From: Pleurotus djamor
Lineage: Eukaryota; Basidiomycota; Agaricomycetes; Agaricales; Pleurotaceae
NCBI GenBank assembly: GCA_029747585.1
Contig: JAPEVF010000246.1
Span: 1-60,111 of the forward strand
Length of the DNA: 60,111 bases
Reading direction: 5' to 3'
Below are positions 32,859-44,047 of this stretch, piece after piece (position 1 is the stretch's first letter; each line of letters begins with the position of its first letter). The notes beneath the pieces are model-generated. The model saw only the letters and a list, made by a program, of their open reading frames with translations, ran no database searches and was not told the origin of the DNA. The translations under genes were made by a program, and so were the position numbers.

Positions 32859-33513
32859 ATGGCAAGTCTCCCCGTTTTCTTCTTACGACCGCAGAACTTA
32901 CTGACATCGTCGTTTTACCTCGCAGTCATCGGAGCTGAGGTACACTGCCAATACGCAGCTGGAACATCGTGAGTGGTCGTGTGGTTCTTTGCGGTGGCGA
33001 ATACTAATGTCTGCGTAGTCCACGCTCGGTACACTGGTACAGGTGCGTCTGTGAACCCCTCGGGCATTTCGCTATGTCCTGTCTATATCCTCAAATTCAA
33101 ACTTCTCTGTCCTTCACAGGTCATGCGGACTTGACAAAATAGTGAGCCTAGATTCAGTCTGCCTGTAGTGGTTCGTTGACCAAGCGTTCTCTATGGACGT
33201 ATAGTGAATGGTTAACCCACCAACACCGGGATACTTTGTCTTCCATCGTGGGCCACCCTACTCTGACATCGTACCTTGCCATCGCTGATGGAGAGGCCAC
33301 CGGACGAACCAAATTCGAGATGACTGAGGTGAGCGGGCTCGTCTTCGATTGGCTTGGCTTTTACTCGCTTCTTTTCTGTCCTCGGATTCGAGAAACGCTG
33401 TCGAATATGAACATGTCTCCCCTTGTTCCCGAAAATGAGCTAACTTTCCTACCGGTCACTTCTAGCGCATGCTCCAGCCTTGTGGACCTCCGCCAAAGAA
33501 GGACGAAGAGTAA
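32859..33513 (+). CDS. SF3B5: Splicing factor 3B subunit 5 (SF3b10 / Ysf3)
   Basis: Six exons (32859-32861, 32926-32968, 33019-33042, 33120-33141, 33205-33328, 33466-33513) sum to 264 nt and encode 87 residues, against 86 in human SF3B5. The product reads M-SSELRYTANTQLEHL, then HARYTGTGHADLTKYEW, THQHRDTLSSIVGHP, YLAIADGE and MLQPCGPPPKKDEE. This matches the family along its whole length, including the GTGHADxTKxEW and MLQPCGPP motifs. It is a subunit of the SF3b complex of U2 snRNP, which recognises the branch point. The first coding exon is only the ATG, followed by a GC..AG intron. Five introns in 264 coding bases is very dense. Confidence 0.9.
32862..32925 (+). other. GC-AG intron directly after the start codon of SF3B5
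   Basis: The intron begins GCAAGT and ends TCGCAG, 64 nt long. GCAAGT is the classical strong donor of GC-AG introns. Without this splice the frame from the ATG does not yield SF3B5; with it the N-terminus has the family's normal length. Confidence 0.65.
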
Positions 33514-33976
33514 AGATTAGGATGATGGAAGATATGTTGATTCAGTGATACGAATGTATTGCGCTGTTCTTCGTCGCTCGTCAATCTTATTTTTTTTCTC
33601 ATTGGTTTCGCTGCCCTGGAGGGCATGAATGTTTGATGTCAGACGCTAAATAACTCGTCATGCCGATTATTACAGTGGCGTTTCAGTTTCTGATCGAAGG
33701 AGAAGGGTCGACTGGTGTTACCCATTTTAGCAGTGCTTGTTTGGCAGCGCCGACAGTCTCCTCCCTTTCCCATCTTCCCCCACATTCGCTTCCACTTCTC
33801 TCTCCCGTACCACCACCATCCCCCGTCATTGTCGTCCACGACGGCCTCCATTGTCCAAGCGCCGTCAAAGGGGCTCATTCGATTGAGCTAGCCACAAAGG
33901 ACGCTTGCTTAGACCATCAAAGCCTTTACCCAGGCCACATTGCAATCCTGTTTATATTAGAAAGAGCCTCTCAGTA
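33514..33976. other. Intergenic region upstream of the methyltransferase
   Basis: This 463-bp stretch holds the SF3B5 3' UTR and the promoter of the methyltransferase. The part at 33755-33830 is strongly pyrimidine-rich on the plus strand (TCTCCTCCCTTTCCC and similar), typical of fungal promoter or leader sequence. No gene is seen. Confidence 0.4.
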
Positions 33977-36900
33977 ATGGCTGACCTCGATTCCACACCC
34001 TTTCCAGCTTCGCCAGCCTCCTTTACCTCACCATCTTCATCACCATCATCGCCGTCGTCGACCGCGTCAGATTGGCAGTGCTCCTCGGTGTCATCCATTG
34101 ATTCCGGGTATCCAAGTCCCCACCTCCTTTTGACACCAGACTCTCGGCTGACAGAGTCGCCAGCCACAAGCCCCGAAGTGTCTTGCACACCCAAACCCCT
34201 TCTCACACCTCCTCATACACGTACCATTCGCCGCTCGCTCTCGAGACCATCCTCTAGCGTCGGACTTCCTGCCTTTGTCAACAATATGACCTTTGGATTC
34301 AAGGACAAGGACAGGTCGAAGCCCAAGACTCCGAAAAAGTCGCAGACATCCGACCCATCCACATCCTCTACCCCTTTTCCTTCCTCCGAGAGCATCGACA
34401 CGTCCCATTCCACCCCATCGACCTCTCGTACTGCTCGTTTTGTCTCCGCCACGCTTGGTAGAGCAAAGCTGCAGAAGAAGAAATCTCTTGCATCATTCCT
34501 TAATGCTGTCAATCAAGAAGCTCCTTCGTCTATCAATGATTCATCCCCATCAACACCTTCATCATCATCACTCGGTCCTCCTGCAAGTGAACGCGGTGTA
34601 GCTCGCAAAGTGGCGTTTGAGGAGGATGCTTCAGGAGAGGTTATTGAGAAGTTTGAGGCTCGAGATAGATTGACGAGGAGGCATGGCATGTCGGTCCATT
34701 CCTACGGCTCGGACGTCCCATATATGCAATCATATGACAGGATGGCACTTGACAAGTACGTTCCCTGTCCTTTCTCGCGATTGTCTGTGTTCAACTCCCC
34801 TTCAGTGATTACTACACCGAGCAATTGATCAATAAACTCAACACAGGCAACTCTCCAACCTTCCACCAATATGGCAAGAAGCCTCCGACAACAGTCCTGG
34901 ATTTGGGATGCGGCCGAGGGACTTGGGTTTGTCAAGCTGCGGACGCCTGGAAGACAAACGGCACCATCGTTACGGGTTTTGATATTGTCAACCTGTCCAA
35001 GCCCTTCATCTCGGAGTACGATAACGCGCGGTTTGTTCAAGGCGATTTGTGAGTTATATCATCCACCCCGCACCCTCCTTGCCTGACTTACCATTCTAGC
35101 GTCAAATATGCTCTCCCGTTCAAAGACGAGTCGTTCGACTTGGTCCGAATGGCCAATCTCTCCTTGTGCATTCCCTACGAGAAATGGCCTTTCGTTTTTT
35201 CAGAGGTCAAGCGCGTTCTTACGCCCAAAGGAAGATTGGAACTCATCGACGACCAAATATTCTTTCCCTATGGTTCCTCACCATCCCCAATCGAGGGAGC
35301 CGATAATGTCATGTCTCCCACCACCCCCACACCGAAATCCCATTCGCGCGCTCATAGATCGGCATTTGAAGATGACGACGAAGAGCCACAGCGGTCATCT
35401 CAAGATGAAGATGCATCTAGGGCGGAATCAGAGGCGCGCTCATCATACGAGGAAGACGAGTCCTTCGATTCGGCTTCCACGCTAATTGATTCAGATGCAT
35501 CCACGCTGATATCTGCGCGTTCTTCCATGCAGTCCGAACACAGTGTCTTCAAGAAACACATCGAGACCTCCGTGACCCAGCCGCCACAGATTGAACTGCC
35601 TGCGTTTGCGCCCATCGACCCCATCTCCTTTGATCTTTCTGATGCTCTCTCTGCCTTCCCTCCTCCGCCCACTCGACCAATACCAAATATCCCCGTACCC
35701 TCCACGCTATCCCCGAACGCTACGATTACTCCTTTGTCCGCCTGCGCCGATGCCACACCGCAACCCACATCTACGAGTGTTCCTTCTGACACTTCAACGC
35801 CGACTCAACGGCCGGTGGAGTCAAATGATTTGGATCAGGACGGGGAGTTGGCCTCTTCCGGCGCACCCACAGCGAACCCGGAGTCGCTTCATGATGAGTA
35901 TGCGACGTGGGAACAATGTTCTGAGGCATCCAAGGATCTGGAAATAGTATTCGAGAAGATGCTGCAAGAGAAGTACATGGTTCACCCGCGCCCACACGAT
36001 TTCATCTTCGCAGCGCTGAAGGCCACTTTTGGAGACGACAGCGCGGAGAAGGTCCGCAGTATGCACATACGGTTAGCGCCTCCTGAGTGCAATTACGAGC
36101 ATGAATTGGGTGTTGTGGATGAAGGGGATGCGGACGTGGAGTCCAAGAAGTCGAGCTCCGTTACCATTCGGTGGGAGAAGAAGAGCAAGAAGGAGAGGAA
36201 GGCTGCAAAGGAATCGGCGAAGTTCGCAAGTATGCAGGAAGACGCATCGCTTCTCAACGACGGTGAAGCCTTCATTCCTCCGCCCCTTCCTGAAGGTCTC
36301 AGTGCCAAAGCTGCTAAGTCACTGGGGATCTCACCCAGCGATTTCGCATCGGCTGCCGCAGCCTCAGTCCCATCATCTCCTCGACCTCCATCGATGGACT
36401 CGTCACCTTCATCGACCTCTACTTTCATCGGTTCGGGCCCCGTTCAATCGCCTGGCTTGATTGTTCTCCCTTCAACGTTCATCCCACTTTCGCCTGCAGA
36501 GTTGGAAATGCACGCTTGCAAGCATATACACACGCTGCTTGGTTGCAAGCCCGCTCTACAAGACTTCGTGGGGGGCTTTCAAAACGGGAACGGCCAGAGG
36601 ATGTGTGACGATGCTGAGTTCGAAGAGAGCCTCTGGCAATATGAATGGTACGTGTCTCATTCTCTTTTGTTCATGCGAATCCAAGTCACTTACGCTTCCG
36701 ACCCTACTAGTTTCCGGCGCCAACGATTCAATTGGCCATCAGGGTCTCCCGATTCAGATTTCGATACCTCCTGCGACTTCGACTGGACCAAGGTCGACGT
36801 TGCACGCCCTACAAAGACCCGCCCTCGCAGTTCATCGTCGCTGTCGGGGTTCACTCATCAAACCTCCTACGCTGCGGATGAATTGACCCACGTTCGGACC

Positions 36901-37005
36901 CTTCGAGTATTTGGAGCGACCAAGAATTCTGACGCCATCGCGCCGATTCTGATGAGGTCCCACTCCGGCTTACAACCCTCCGTGTCCAAGAAGGTCCCCG
37001 TATAA
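33977..37005 (+). CDS. Large class I SAM-dependent methyltransferase
   Basis: Start ATG 33977 (MADLDSTPFPASPAS). The first ~255 residues are Ser/Thr/Pro-rich and disordered, ending with the YMQSYDR segment. The Rossmann core begins in exon 2: motif I is TVLDLGCGRGTWVCQAA (about 34890-34935), followed by the acidic strand end GFDIVNLS. Exon 3 carries DESFDLVRMANL and FSEVKRVLTPKGRLELIDD (motif post-I, the usual catalytic floor), then continues for nearly 500 residues of mostly disordered sequence. Within that are two ordered patches (WEQCSEASKDLEIVFEKML and LEMHACKHIHTLLGCKPAL). The final exon ends VSKKVPV at 37005. The substrate is unknown. The split arrangement, with ordered patches far C-terminal, resembles other basidiomycete methyltransferase-domain proteins. 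Four exons. Confidence 0.8.
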
Positions 37006-37496
37006 ACCTTCCCATCATCATGTTTCTCCCACTGCTTCGTTGTTCATCCGATTTCGCATCATACTCACGCTCGTTCAAAACTTGGCGGTAACCCGCCCTA
37101 CCACACTCCTTCGCATCCTTTCTTCAGTTTCACCGTGGTTTTCCCGGGAGTCATCCTTTCCTTTCGTTTTCCCTCCTATCATCCTGCATCATTAGGTTTT
37201 CCTTCATCTGCATTCACCACATTACTGGCACAGTTATTGTTATTAGATACAGGTACAACTGTTGTAATCCTTGCATATCAACCCGGATAATAAATTGTAA
37301 ATACATAGCGGAATAGATGTGTTATCTTCATAAGTGCACCGATAAGAGTTGGAAGAACTACTGAACCTTACGGCAGTAATTCATCTTCGTGGTCTCCCCT
37401 GCACCGAGCTGATAAATCCAATTGGCTGCATCGTGTGCCGAACCAAGTGCCCTATCTTAAGACTCGAGCTGCGAGTGTCTTGATAACTAAGGATAG
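37006..37496. other. Tail-to-tail intergenic region
   Basis: This is 3' flanking DNA of the methyltransferase (plus) and the F-box protein (minus). AATAAATTG at about 37288 may be a polyadenylation signal of the plus-strand gene. Nothing else is seen. Confidence 0.35.
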
Positions 37497-38915
37497 CTAC
37501 CTCTGATGTTCCAAAGTGTGTCCACGGGTGAAGCCGGTGGAAATAGGCCATTCTGACTGGAAGTGCAGAATCGGAGTTGGGAAACGATGGTTTGCCCATC
37601 GTGACAGCATTAAGCTTCTTATGAGACGGGGATGCGCTTCGATGTTCCCGCCGAACTTCAGTACCTCCAATCGTGGGCAGAAAGCTGCCTGCTTTAGTGG
37701 ATGGGGTGTCGTTATCGAGGCAGAAGTCGGACGAAGGATGAGCATGGAGACCAGGGGATCCATGATGATGCGGCGGTCGTCACGGATTTCGAGGGCTATG
37801 AGCGTGTTGTGGACGACCGACGTTACTTCAAGGACGAATGAGAGGATGTTGACTACCGAATCGACACGAAGACTTTGGAGTGGGCATTTCGACCGTTGGA
37901 AAAATAGGGAAAGTTCGAGGTGGATGTTGGGAGGGGTGGGTCGGACTTGAGTCGTTCTGGGCTGGACTTCGGAGAGGTTGAAGTAACGGAGGTTTGGAAG
38001 GGTCAATTGTTTGAAGAGTGTGGAACTGGTGCGTAGGTCGGGTGATTGTATACTTCCAACGGAGAGTGACCTCATGGTGTGGTGAGTGATATGGTCAGTC
38101 GTCTCGTACACGGTTTCTCCATCAGGCGTACTGACGACCCCATCGAGATATAAAGTGATAAGGTTCGTGCACTGTTTGATGATGTTCAAAGCGGCATGTA
38201 CAGAAACATCGCATTCCAGGCGCAGATATGACAGCTGGGACCAGGGAACGGTCCTCGAATCAATATCGTAGTAAGACCAACCCCATGTGAACTCCGAGAG
38301 TTTGGGGGCAGCCGTGTACAATGCCGCAGCGACTTCGACTTCTTCCGCGCACAAACCAGCTCCTATGAGGATGGACAGACTCTCCAGGAGGGGAGGACCG
38401 GCGTCGGGAAGGTTGGTGATTGCGTATCCGGGACAGGGGTCCGGAAGAACAAGGCAGAAGTGCCGCCATCTCTGCCAGAAGGTGCAAAGGAGATCAAGGA
38501 CACGCGATGCACTTTCAGAGCCGTCATTTTCCCATTCCCCTTGGTCATCATGGGCGAACGAGAGGGACAGTGGACAAGACGCTGATCTATCCAGCCAGAG
38601 ATATATCAGGGGAAAGGCTGGCTCTGTGTGCGTCGGGTAGACCATGATCGATAGGGACGACCAGAGGAGGGGCATGGCAATGGCCAACCTCCGCCACTCG
38701 GCGCAGACATGCGTTAGTAGCAACGGTGCCTCATTTTTGCATGGTGTAACGTAGAGCTCCGTCGGCAAACAATACGAGAATATAATCGCGATAACTTCCA
38801 CTGGGATCCTTTCAGATGTAAAGAATGACGCATTGATGTATGGATGTTGAAGGTGAGATCTCCTTGTAATATCATCACTGAAAGATAGCAAAACGAGATA
38901 CCTCGAAGGTGGCAT
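37497..38915 (-). CDS. F-box domain protein (agaricomycete type)
   Basis: An intronless 472-residue frame starts at 38915. An F-box-like segment is near residues 36-85: ERIPVEVIAIIFSYCLP, then LLLTHVCAEWRRLAIAMPLLWSSL. This is the standard agaricomycete pattern of P-x-E-[IV]-hydrophobics followed by V-C-x-x-W-R-x-[IL]-A-x-x-x-P-x-L-W. The remainder resembles degenerate LRR (PLLESLSILIG, KLSEFTWGW, LSYLRLECDVS, LITLYLDGVV, LPNLRYFNLSEV, PRLEVLKFGGN). These proteins form large species-specific families and probably serve as SCF adaptors. No sign of decay. Confidence 0.8.
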   Translation of the reverse strand: MPPSRYLVLLSFSDDITRRSHLQHPYINASFFTSERIPVEVIAIIFSYCLPTELYVTPCKNEAPLLLTHVCAEWRRLAIAMPLLWSSLSIMVYPTHTEPAFPLIYLWLDRSASCPLSLSFAHDDQGEWENDGSESASRVLDLLCTFWQRWRHFCLVLPDPCPGYAITNLPDAGPPLLESLSILIGAGLCAEEVEVAAALYTAAPKLSEFTWGWSYYDIDSRTVPWSQLSYLRLECDVSVHAALNIIKQCTNLITLYLDGVVSTPDGETVYETTDHITHHTMRSLSVGSIQSPDLRTSSTLFKQLTLPNLRYFNLSEVQPRTTQVRPTPPNIHLELSLFFQRSKCPLQSLRVDSVVNILSFVLEVTSVVHNTLIALEIRDDRRIIMDPLVSMLILRPTSASITTPHPLKQAAFCPRLEVLKFGGNIEAHPRLIRSLMLSRWANHRFPTPILHFQSEWPISTGFTRGHTLEHQR

Positions 38916-39468
38916 CTATCTAAACTTGAGATTGATGCGAGTATTGGCTTTGCGGGAAATGGGATGCGTTTTGGGAGAGAGTGCTGGCAGGGCGCTGGGA
39001 TGGGAGAGGAGAGTATGGAAGACGTGATAGGGCGAAAATAATGACAGGCGTCGAATAATGTTAGGAGGAAAGTTTAGAAATCAACATGACACCAGGCTTG
39101 GGCAGCATGGCGGCGGGGTTGAATGTATGAGGTTAGGAGGGATAAGCGAATGAATGAGACACGGAGTACTTGCTCTATTCAGTCCCCTTCCAATTCTATC
39201 ACAAAAGGCCTCCAAGCGAGACCGAGCGTAACAAACATACACCCATCATAAATCTCCTTCGATCCTTCTTAACCCAAAAAGGATACAAAGCGCCTATCGC
39301 ATTGGCGCCAGAAAAAGTGGCTGACGTAATCCTGCTACACAGTAATCCAAGCGGCGTTTGAACCTAATTTTCCCGTTGTCCACAAACAATACACATCGTC
39401 GATAGCGCGTTGCCCGTCCCCCGATTTCTTCAAGACATCACATCCTCAAAAAATAACACCTCATCAAT
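38916..39468. promoter_or_regulatory. Divergent promoter region, F-box gene / eS19
   Basis: The region lies between head-to-head starts. No TATA box is visible on the eS19 side; ribosomal protein genes in basidiomycetes often lack one. CAAGCGAGACC and similar GC words near 39210 are unassigned. Confidence 0.35.
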
Positions 39469-40074
39469 ATGCCGGGTGTACGAGACGTTAGGTGCGTCGC
39501 CTGGACCCTCATCTCGTCCCAGTTCGTATCTCAAACCCATCGTCCAGCGCGGAAGCCTTCATCGCCGCCTACGCTTCCCATTTGAAGCGCTCTGGGAAGC
39601 TCGAGGTCCCAACGTGGGTCGACCTCGTCAAGACTGGTTTCTTCAAGGAACTCGCCCCATATGACCCGGATTGGTACTACGTCCGTGCTGGTGCGTCGTC
39701 CTCTTGCTCGGTTTGTCAATAAGTTGGCTAAAACTATTATATCATCTATAGCTGCTGTCGCACGGCACATCTACCTACGAAAGGACGTTGGCATCGGCGC
39801 CCTCGCAAAACTCCACGGTGGCCGTAACCGCAGAGGCAACCGTCCCTCCCACCACGCCGACTGCTCAACAAACGTCCAGCGGAAAATCTGCCAATCGTTG
39901 GAGAAGATTGGCGTTTTGGAGACGACTGACAACGGGGGACGAAGAATCACACAGGATGGTCAACGTGACTTGGATCGTATTGCTACCGCCGTCGTAGAAG
40001 CCGCCAAGGACGAGGAGGAGGATGAAGATGAGGAGGAAGAGGAAGATGAGGAGGAGGAAGAAGACGACGAGTAA
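39469..40074 (+). CDS. RPS19: 40S ribosomal protein S19 (eS19) with acidic C-terminal tail
   Basis: Three exons (39469-39491, 39548-39690, 39752-40074) give 162 residues. MPGVRDVS joins [21 protein letters not shown], then [15 protein letters not shown] and [20 protein letters not shown]. The strongly conserved [20 protein letters not shown] and LEKIGVLE follow, with [17 protein letters not shown] near the end. This is the full family length; human eS19 has 145 residues. Instead of a short basic end, the protein continues AKDEEE and finishes with an unbroken run of about 20 Asp/Glu residues encoded by GAG/GAT/GAC repeats (40008-40071). eS19 sits in the head of the small subunit and is needed for 18S rRNA 3' maturation. 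Confidence 0.93.
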
Positions 40075-40639
40075 ACGACTCATCTAATATTTCCCCTTTC
40101 GTCTAGTCATGCCACCCATATGAGCTTTGCATGTTCTCCCCATCACACACTCTATGCAACATGCCATATACATCGACACTTGCTTTGCGAGCTCTGTACC
40201 CCCCTTGTGTGGCTGCTGCCAGCACACGGTAGGATACTTTCTTCGGGCGTGCTAGTTCATCGAACCCAATGCTAAACTCTATCGCAAACAATCGTCCGAC
40301 TTGATGAAATAGATGCAAATGATATTCCGAGAATGCAATTACACTAAGGATACATGAATAAGAGAAGATCTAATGCTCTTGTCCATAATGCGAGAATTGC
40401 CAGAGGGAGGTGGGATAATAGATCAGGACAGGCGAAGGATACTGTTTACAAACTCTTCAAGCCGAGGGAGAACGAAGGAAAAGGAATGACTAGGGTTGGT
40501 ATAAGGGAGCGTGAATATCCAAGTTAAATGTGGATAGATTTAGATGATTCAGATGACGTGAAATGAGTATATATAGTATGCAAAAAGCCCATGAGAAAGA
40601 AAAATCGAATAGAAAGACGAGAGAGGGACGCGGAGAAAA
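40075..40639. other. Tail-to-tail intergenic region
   Basis: This 565-bp stretch lies between the stops of eS19 (plus) and the Ser/Pro-rich protein (minus). Short frames inside have no recognisable content. It is presumably two 3' UTRs. Confidence 0.35.
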
Positions 40640-41572
40640 CTATCGCAGCGCGACTGGGGGTTTGGGAGGCGTGTTAATCAGTGCTTCGCCTTCCGGGACC
40701 GGCATAGGGAAGAAATATGGCGCTTCATAGGGTTGGGTGCGTAGTGGCTGCGAATGCTTGGTCTTCAACGTAGGAGAAGCAGGCCATACGCGAAGAGTCG
40801 GTGGTTGATTTGTCGGGATGCTGGGAACCTTGCGCAACGCCTTGCCTTTGGTAGGCTTGGGCACGATCAGCGAAGATGCACCTTTGACCAAGGACTGCAG
40901 ATTGGAGGAGGCGGTTGCACAAGGGGATGCGTGCGGGGATGATGGAGAGGCATTGATCGTCTGTGCACGGGGCATGGATTTAGTCCGACTACGCTTGTTA
41001 AAGCCCAGGTTCAACTTGAAGGGGCTCGTGCGCTCGTCGGCACTATGAAAGTGCACATCGTCCGAGTCCACTGAGCTACGTCGGGGTGCGCGTGAATCAT
41101 CCCCGAGGGAGCATCGGCGGGCCGGGAAAGCACGCAGGGGATTGAAGGGCGATTTGTGGCTCGCCTTCGAGGGGGAAGTGGAAAAGTAATCCTGTGACAA
41201 AGCATTGGGGTGCTCAGGGATTTCCGATGGAGATGCGACGAGCGGCTGGTCCACCGGAGAAACGATGTTAGGAGTGAGCGGAGCATCGGAAGAGGCTGAT
41301 GAAGCCGAGGTCGATCGTCGGGGCGGCACAATCCTGGGGCGACGACGACGAGCTTTACTGCCCGATGTGTACGTCGCTGCTGGATGAGCATGTCGGTCGA
41401 AAGCCAGGGAGAACGAAGCGTTCAATCCTGCCGCAAAGACACTCTGCAAAAGGATAAGCAATCAGTGAACCATCGACATAAGGATGAGAGATTAACATAC
41501 GAGAATGAATCCTCCACAACCATACAATAGACCAAGTGAACAGATGAGGACGTGCTGGAGGTGTTGGAGCAT
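40640..41572 (-). CDS. Unknown Ser/Pro-rich protein with N-terminal hydrophobic segment
   Basis: Two exons: the start ATG at 41572 encodes MLQHLQHVLICSLGLLYG and CGGFIL, and an intron with donor GTATGT joins this to SVFAAGLNASFSLAFD. The hydrophobic N-terminus is either a signal anchor or one or two short membrane helices. The remaining ~260 residues are Ser/Pro/Arg-rich, with many SP and TP dipeptides, RRRRPRIVPPRRS and RKVPSIPTNQ, and look disordered and phosphorylatable. The end is PPKPPVALR. No family is recognised; the arrangement is common in basidiomycete hypothetical proteins that anchor to membranes. Confidence 0.6.
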
Positions 41573-41985
41573 GACTGGGAGAGATGTTGGTCGTGTAAAA
41601 GGCTGGTTCGAGATTTGAGGCAGCAAAAGACCAGTCGAAGTGAGCCTGGACAGCACTAGAGGTGGCGTTGAGATGAACTGGCAGCCAAAGCCCTTTTTGA
41701 TCTGGTTTTGCGAGGGCTCAAGACGATTTTGTCGACAGCATGGACAGCGGGCGGTAGAGATGAAGGGGAGGTTGGTAACCGTGACTCTGCATTTCTTTCA
41801 AGCATATAAAGGAAGCGGAGGACCCTGAACGGAATAACGGTTACGTCAATGTCAGAAAAAAGGCAGCCGAAAGTCTTCCATAGGAGACGATTTACCTCCT
41901 GAGTGATTATCATCATCAATAATACTGATTACCCTCCAGTCACCGTGGATGACAAAACTGGCTCGACGTTGCCTCCGACAGATCC
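41573..41985. promoter_or_regulatory. Divergent promoter region, unknown gene / GNAT gene
   Basis: The gap between head-to-head starts is 413 bp. A CATATAAAGG box lies at about 41800-41809 on the plus strand, roughly 180 bases upstream of the GNAT ATG, a candidate TATA element. Nothing else is identified. Confidence 0.4.
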
Positions 41986-42778
41986 ATGCCCGACACCGTA
42001 GACCAACTCTACCCTCTCCAGATAGATCCAAAAACTGGCGAACCCTATCTTCGACTTCAAACTCCTCATGAAAATATCATCATAACGCCACTGCGCCCCG
42101 GCGACGCTGATCCCGTCGTATCCATCCTTAACGACCCGTCGGTCACCCCATGGTTAGCGTTATCAGAGAATCCATTGACGAAGGAGGAATGTAATGAATG
42201 GTTGCTGCGCACATCGCGTCCATGCGAGGACGTGCTGCGTAGCTTGCAGGACGCACAAGGACAACCGGAACTCCAGGTAGTAGGAGGATGTCCGGTGCGA
42301 TGCCTGAGAGAGACCAAATCAGACGGTTCGGACGTGTATATCGGTGATATCTCGATCAGGAGATGTACCTGGGCCGGGGTGGTTGATATCGCAGAGAAGA
42401 CTCGTCTCGTCAGAGATAATGAACAACGAATCACAGGCGATGAAAACATAGTATGGCAAATGGCAGGTCGGTCAATAAAATTGCTGTCCGACGACATGCC
42501 ATGTGAAACGAAATATAGACTTTTTGGCACCAAGTCATCATAGACGAGGGATCATGACCGCTGCTCTCAACACCCTCATCCAAGAGTGGGCGAGGCCTCG
42601 GATGAACGTACACCATATCCGTGTTGCCGTATACGAAGGCAACGAGGGGAGTCTTGCCGTTTTTCGTAAGGTTGGCTTTCAGATCGTCGAAACCATCAGA
42701 GATAAGGTAGAAGCAGGCGGAATTGCATCTTTCCGCCCTATGATAATCTTGGAGTGGAACCTCGAGCGTAACGCGTAA
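41986..42778 (+). CDS. GNAT-family N-acetyltransferase (RimJ/RimL-like)
   Basis: Two exons, 41986-42466 and 42519-42778, encode 246 residues. The start reads MPDTVDQLYPLQIDP. The core begins with ENIIITPLRPGDADPVVSIL and the typical NDPSVTPWL..P of RimJ/RimL-type enzymes. The intron (GTCGGT to ATATAG) joins VWQMA to DFLAPSHHRRGIMTAAL, which is the acetyl-CoA-binding R/Q-x-x-G-x-G/A loop (here RRGIMT). NEGSLAVFRKVGFQ is the conserved C-terminal motif B. Such enzymes acetylate amino groups on small molecules or protein N-termini; the substrate is unknown. The segment at residues 75-140 is longer than in bacterial homologues. Confidence 0.85.
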
Positions 42779-43307
42779 GGATGGATGAGTAGACAACGGA
42801 GGAACATAAATCTTCTTCCGGTCATCCAATATAACCAAAGGCGTATTCTTCCGTCCGTGTCTCCTAGTCTCCTAGAGTATGCTCCCAGGGCGAAGAAATA
42901 TGATTGGCTATTGTGGTTGCGCATCAGTGATTGCGGTTTGATGTCGCATCTACGGACCACGCTCACATTTTAATGAATAGAGAAGAGGTGAACCAGTGGC
43001 GTTTCAGCCAGCAACGTCGTCCTTGATTGTGTCAAGGTTAACGACATTTTGAGGGACTTTCCTCGCTCGTTCGCCCGGAATGCGAACCCCCGATGAAACA
43101 CATATGGTGCAGGCAACGGGGATACCACATAAAAGAATACTTGCGATCGCTGCTCCTGGATTTTCGAATTTTCGACACTTTCGACCTTCGTTCCATTTCT
43201 TTCTTTAACTCTTCGTCTTCCCTTCGCGCTTGAGTCGCGCCTTTCTTTCTTTTCCGATTTCAACTTCCACCATTCGTTCTTCTTGAATATAGTTTCAATT
43301 TTTTGTC
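42779..43307. other. Intergenic region upstream of PalI copy 1
   Basis: This 529-bp stretch is non-coding. Pyrimidine-rich sequence at about 43190-43300 (CTTTCTTTTCCG and similar) directly precedes the ATG of the first PalI gene, as is usual for fungal leaders. Confidence 0.4.
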
Positions 43308-44047
43308 ATGGCCTGTATCGGACCTGCCACACCTGGTTTTCTTGCGACGCTGGGCGCCACCGCACTTCTCGGCCTGGTGTCATTTGGCACACCATTATTC
43401 CAATCAGTCTTCTTCTTGAAAGCGCAAATCGGGAGCGATGTGGTTAGAGGGACGTTAACGTTGGGGACGCTGGGATTTTGCGTCGCCACACCCGACAACC
43501 CCATCGTATGCTCAAAACCTTCGATTGGATATGAACTTGGTGAGAAGGCCCGCTTGTACCCCTCGGAGCGCAGTTGGCTGACTGGTCTGGAACAGATGTT
43601 AACAAACTACTCGATACCGAAATAGGAACGGACATACCCTCCGTCCTCGTAAAATGGATAACCTACGTCCTCGTCCTCCACATCATCGGCTTCAGCCTCT
43701 CAGCCATATCCGCAATATTCGGATTCCTAGCACACTTCCCCACATTCGGGATGACGTGCTGTAGTGCGCTAGTCTCTGGGTTCGCATCAGCCATAGCGAT
43801 GCTGGCCTTCATCTTCGACTTGGTGTTGTTTTTCCTGGTGAAGAAGGGGATCGAGGGGATCGAAGGGAAGGGAAAAGCAGAGATGGGTGCAGCAATCTGG
43901 TTAACTCTGGCGGCGTGGCTTTTGTTGACGGTTACGGGGTGTTTGTATGCTTGTGGGAGGTGTTGTATACCGGATATGTGGGAGGAAGAGGAGAGGGCCA
44001 GGATGGAGAGGAAGAGACGAGACATGGAGAAGGGTCACCATTACTGA
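43308..44047 (+). CDS. PalI/Rim9 (SUR7-like) four-TM protein, short form
   Basis: Two exons (43308-43539, 43596-44047) encode 227 residues. It opens MACIGPATPGFLATLGATALL, the first membrane helix, then an extracytoplasmic loop with a Cys pair (GFCVATPDNPIVCS) and the intron. Three more helices follow: VLVLHIIGFSLSAISAIFGF, MTCCSALVSGFASAIAML...FIFDLVLFF and AIWLTLAAWLLLTVTGCLY. The family GxLGxC...C signature is present. The cytosolic tail is only about 25 residues, highly charged (WEEEERARMERKRRD). PalI/Rim9 proteins assist the plasma-membrane pH sensor of the Rim/Pal pathway. The gene lies 600 bp upstream of a longer paralogue with the same intron position, so they are a tandem duplicate; this one has lost, or never had, the long tail. 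Confidence 0.82.
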
